Assembly (NCBI GenBank): GCA_034439915.1
Contig: JAWXBI010000235.1
Location: 1 to 6,468 of the forward strand
Length of the DNA stretch: 6,468 nt
Origin: JADJLQ01 sp034439915
GTDB taxonomy: Bacteria > Bacteroidota > Bacteroidia > Chitinophagales > Saprospiraceae
Reading direction: 5' to 3'
In this document: positions 5,337 through 6,468 of the stretch, piece after piece
How the letters are laid out: the number at the start of each line of letters is the position of its first letter
Position numbering within the stretch: the stretch's first letter is position 1
The notes under the pieces: model-generated
The model's database searches: none
Seen by the model: the letters and a program-made list of their open reading frames with translations, nothing else
Told to the model about the DNA's origin: nothing
Translations under genes and position numbers: made by a program

Positions 5337-5410
5337 TAGTCCCAGGCAGATTTGAACTGCCGACCTCTACATTATCAGTGTAGCGCTCTAACCAGCTGAG
5401 CTATGGGACT
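5337..5410 (-). tRNA. tRNA-Ile (anticodon GAT)
   Basis: A 74-base cloverleaf. Acceptor AGTCCCA (5410-5404) pairs with TGGGACT (5344-5338), discriminator A (5337). The D arm contains GCTC-AGCTGGTTA-GAGC. The anticodon arm is CTACA-CTGATAA-TGTAG with anticodon GAT. The T arm is GGCAG-TTCAAAT-CTGCC. CCA is not encoded. The first pair is A1-U72 instead of the commoner G1-C72. It is the first gene of the two-tRNA transcript. Confidence 0.95.
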
Positions 5411-5452
5411 AATTGTGTCAAGGAACCAATAGTTGTAAAACCATTTTTGTGT

Positions 5453-5479
5453 CACTCTACCCAACCTTTTTTGGGAGTG
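5453..5479 (-). other. Leader hairpin in front of tRNA-Ile
   Basis: CACTC (5479-5475 on the minus strand) pairs with GAGTG (5457-5453) and CCAA pairs with TTGG inside it, around a 6-base loop with a 3-base bulge. It lies directly downstream of the promoter element and about 43 bases before the mature tRNA end. It would be in the pre-tRNA leader, as a processing or stability element. Confidence 0.45.
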
Positions 5480-5487
5480 CAAAGATA
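5480..5487 (-). promoter_or_regulatory. Bacteroidota-type -7 promoter element for the tRNA operon
   Basis: The minus strand reads TATCTTTG, a perfect match to TAnnTTTG. The upstream -33 position is T-rich (TTTTTTA near 5504-5510) but lacks a clean TTG. Transcription starting a few bases downstream would give a leader of about 65 bases that contains the hairpin. The location just before two tRNAs makes this the most credible promoter seen here. Confidence 0.5.
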
Positions 5488-5496
5488 AATTTTTTA

Positions 5497-5550
5497 ATGA
5501 AAGTAAAAAATCCTTACCAACTTAAGCCTGAAATCAGAAAACCGCCATGA
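5497..5550 (+). pseudogene. 17-codon leader ORF, likely C-terminal relic of a GNAT paralogue
   Basis: ATG 5497 encodes MKVKNPYQLKPEIRKPP, and its TGA (5548-5550) overlaps the GNAT start as ATGA. VKNPYQLK matches the end of the GNAT protein, VTNPYRLK. The DNA AATCCTTACCAACTTAAGC (5509-5527) matches 5949-5967 at 17 of 19 bases in the same codon phase; one difference is synonymous and the other changes Q to R. I infer the tail of a lost tandem copy. It may now couple translation to the acetyltransferase. Confidence 0.45.
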
Positions 5551-5972
5551 AGATTGAAATTCTGAGTGAAATCAATAAATCTGCTCTGGAGCGCCTGCAT
5601 CAACTTATGAAACAACTGTGCCCGACTTGCCCACCATTGAATCTGGATCATTACAAAAAAATGATCGATCATCCTACCACGCTTCTTATCGTTTCTAAAA
5701 AAGAGGACTTGATCCTTGGTTGCCTCACACTGGCTTGGTATCCAATCCCTACTGGCCTCAGAATGTGGATTGAAGACGTAGTGGTCGATGAAAATTATCA
5801 TGGCCGCCATATCGGTGAAGAACTGGTTTTCTTTGCCATGAAACAAGCCCGGCAATTGGGTGGTCGAATTTTGGACCTGACCTCCCGTCCAGACCGAATA
5901 GCAGCAAATAAATTATATCAGAAACTGGGTTTTGAAAAGAGGGTAACCAATCCTTATCGACTTAAGCTTTAA
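5547..5972 (+). CDS. GNAT-family N-acetyltransferase
   Basis: A 141-residue, single-domain protein of usual length for the family. It transfers the acetyl group of acetyl-CoA to an amine; the substrate cannot be read from the sequence. Residues 44-65 (TTLLIVSKKEDLILGCLTLA) give the central strands. Residues 75-92 (IEDVVVDENYHGRHIGEE) are motif A, the acetyl-CoA pyrophosphate-binding loop, in the variant H-G-R-H-I-G. Residues 119-131 (AANKLYQKLGFEK) are motif B, with N121 and Y124 in the usual places. There is no signal peptide, so it is cytoplasmic. It is divergent from the tRNA operon. ATG 5547 overlaps the stop of the short ORF at 5497. No clear TAnnTTTG promoter is visible on this strand. 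The last codons are repeated upstream, suggesting a former tandem copy. Confidence 0.9.
   Translation: MKIEILSEINKSALERLHQLMKQLCPTCPPLNLDHYKKMIDHPTTLLIVSKKEDLILGCLTLAWYPIPTGLRMWIEDVVVDENYHGRHIGEELVFFAMKQARQLGGRILDLTSRPDRIAANKLYQKLGFEKRVTNPYRLKL
5949..5967 (+). repeat. Right copy of the 19-bp direct repeat flanking the GNAT gene
   Basis: AATCCTTATCGACTTAAGC inside the last GNAT codons matches 5509-5527 with two mismatches. The copies are 440 bases apart and bracket almost the whole gene. Shared codon phase favours tandem gene duplication followed by deletion over a target-site duplication. Confidence 0.6.
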
Positions 5973-6041
5973 GTAAGTATTTCCGCTATCTCCTAAACGA
6001 ACCGCATAATTTGGGAATGACAACAGCCAGATTATCAAACC

Positions 6042-6230
6042 TTAAAAGGTGAAAATTTTTCGATTTAACACACCCCCATCCATCGTCAGCATTAAAATAT
6101 ACTTCCCCTTTACCAAATCAGAGATGTCCGATTCTACCCGGTATGTATCTGTAATTTTTCCTCCGCAAATTGATTGGATCAATTCAATCAAGGGGGTGTT
6201 TTTCAAGGCTTCCAAGGTCAGGTCTTGACC
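6042..6230 (-). pseudogene. Orphan T9SS type A sorting domain (3' gene remnant)
   Basis: The minus frame is open from 6230 and reads GQDLTLEALKNTPLIELIQ, then GGKITDTYRVE, SDISDLVKGKYILMLTMDGG and VLNRKIFTF before TAA (6042-6044). The order (LTLE-x-L, G-K-I-x-D, DISDL-x-KGKY-x-L, RK-I/F) is the T9SS type A sorting domain, which normally ends a secreted multidomain protein. A TGA at 6231-6233 stands where the opening NP motif should be, and no protein of that type is readable upstream in any minus frame to the window end. It is the leftover 3' end of a surface protein gene. Confidence 0.6.
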
Positions 6231-6238
6231 TCAAGAAT

Positions 6239-6385
6239 ATGAAAATTTGCAGAATCGAGTATTATCTTCATAAAATGAAAGAGTCTGAGAATATTGATTT
6301 TTCAAAAATAATCAAACGTCTAGAGCTAATTAAAACCCTAATATCTTTAGAGGAAGAAGAAGAAATCATACTTAGATTCAAGTAG
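6239..6385 (+). CDS. Possible small charged helical protein
   Basis: MKICRIEYYLHKMKESENID and on, 48 residues, with a C-terminal helix KIIKRLELIKTLISLEEEEE followed by IILRFK. The strictly alternating basic, leucine/isoleucine and acidic blocks look like a genuine helical or coiled-coil segment, similar to small Bacteroidota proteins that begin this way and continue further. This one stops early, so it may be truncated. An in-frame ATG at 6170 would add 23 residues, but those overlap the antisense sorting-domain remnant and have no protein character, so 6239 (or ATG 6275) is preferred. Function unknown. Confidence 0.35.
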   Translation: MKICRIEYYLHKMKESENIDFSKIIKRLELIKTLISLEEEEEIILRFK

Positions 6386-6468
6386 TAAATGCAACTTTAT
6401 AGAGGGAAATAGAGTCAGAATATTTTTTTCAAAAGAGAGAGGTTAAAAATCAACCCCCCTCCTCTGAA

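Noticed and set aside
5514..5855. 113-codon open frame on the minus strand
   Set aside because: It is antisense to the GNAT gene, whose motifs A and B are clear on the plus strand.
1..6468. CRISPR array, transposase or complete defence system
   Set aside because: No regularly spaced repeats, no DDE or serine/tyrosine recombinase motifs and no effector-type genes were found on either strand.

Overview
The window looks like chromosomal DNA from a Bacteroidota bacterium, probably of the Saprospiria/Cytophagia type. Evidence: two secreted proteins with C-terminal regions like the type IX secretion system (T9SS) type A sorting domain, a third such sorting domain as a relic, a TAnnTTTG-type (Bacteroidota sigma factor) promoter element before the tRNAs, starts without Shine-Dalgarno sequences, and a gene fragment of a typical Bacteroidota surface receptor/macroglobulin type. 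No species can be named from sequence alone.

Layout. 1-325 is AT-rich non-coding DNA with one isolated GC-rich double hairpin. 326-529 encodes a small cysteine-containing protein of unknown function, followed by a decayed frameshifted gene (559-835) and a gene-poor stretch to 1607 with hairpins, a 15-bp tandem repeat and perhaps one minus-strand relic. 1608-4021 is the main functional block: a secreted M43 (pappalysin/cytophagalysin-type) zinc metalloprotease followed 5 bases later by a second secreted T9SS-like protein, almost certainly one operon. 4124-5172 is a patchwork of gene pieces: the 3' tail of one excisionase-like HTH gene, the 5' end of a second, an antisense scrap of a receptor-type gene, and then the surviving HTH ORF, whose first residues are read from that scrap. 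A small acidic protein gene follows on the minus strand. 5185-5410 holds tRNA-Ile(GAT) and tRNA-Ala(TGC) on the minus strand, with a promoter, a leader hairpin and a strong terminator but no rRNA genes. 5547-5972 is a GNAT acetyltransferase preceded by a 17-codon ORF that seems to be the last codons of a lost paralogue. 6042-6230 (minus) is an orphan T9SS sorting domain, and 6239-6385 may be a small charged protein.

How it fits together. The protease pair is the only clear functional unit apart from the tRNAs and the acetyltransferase. The rest records repeated tandem duplication, truncation and insertion: paralogue remnants lie directly beside the surviving HTH and GNAT genes. I found no complete new defence or mobile system. 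The most unusual items are the mosaic HTH locus, with possible inverted repeats at its ends, and the GNAT remnant acting as an overlapping leader ORF.
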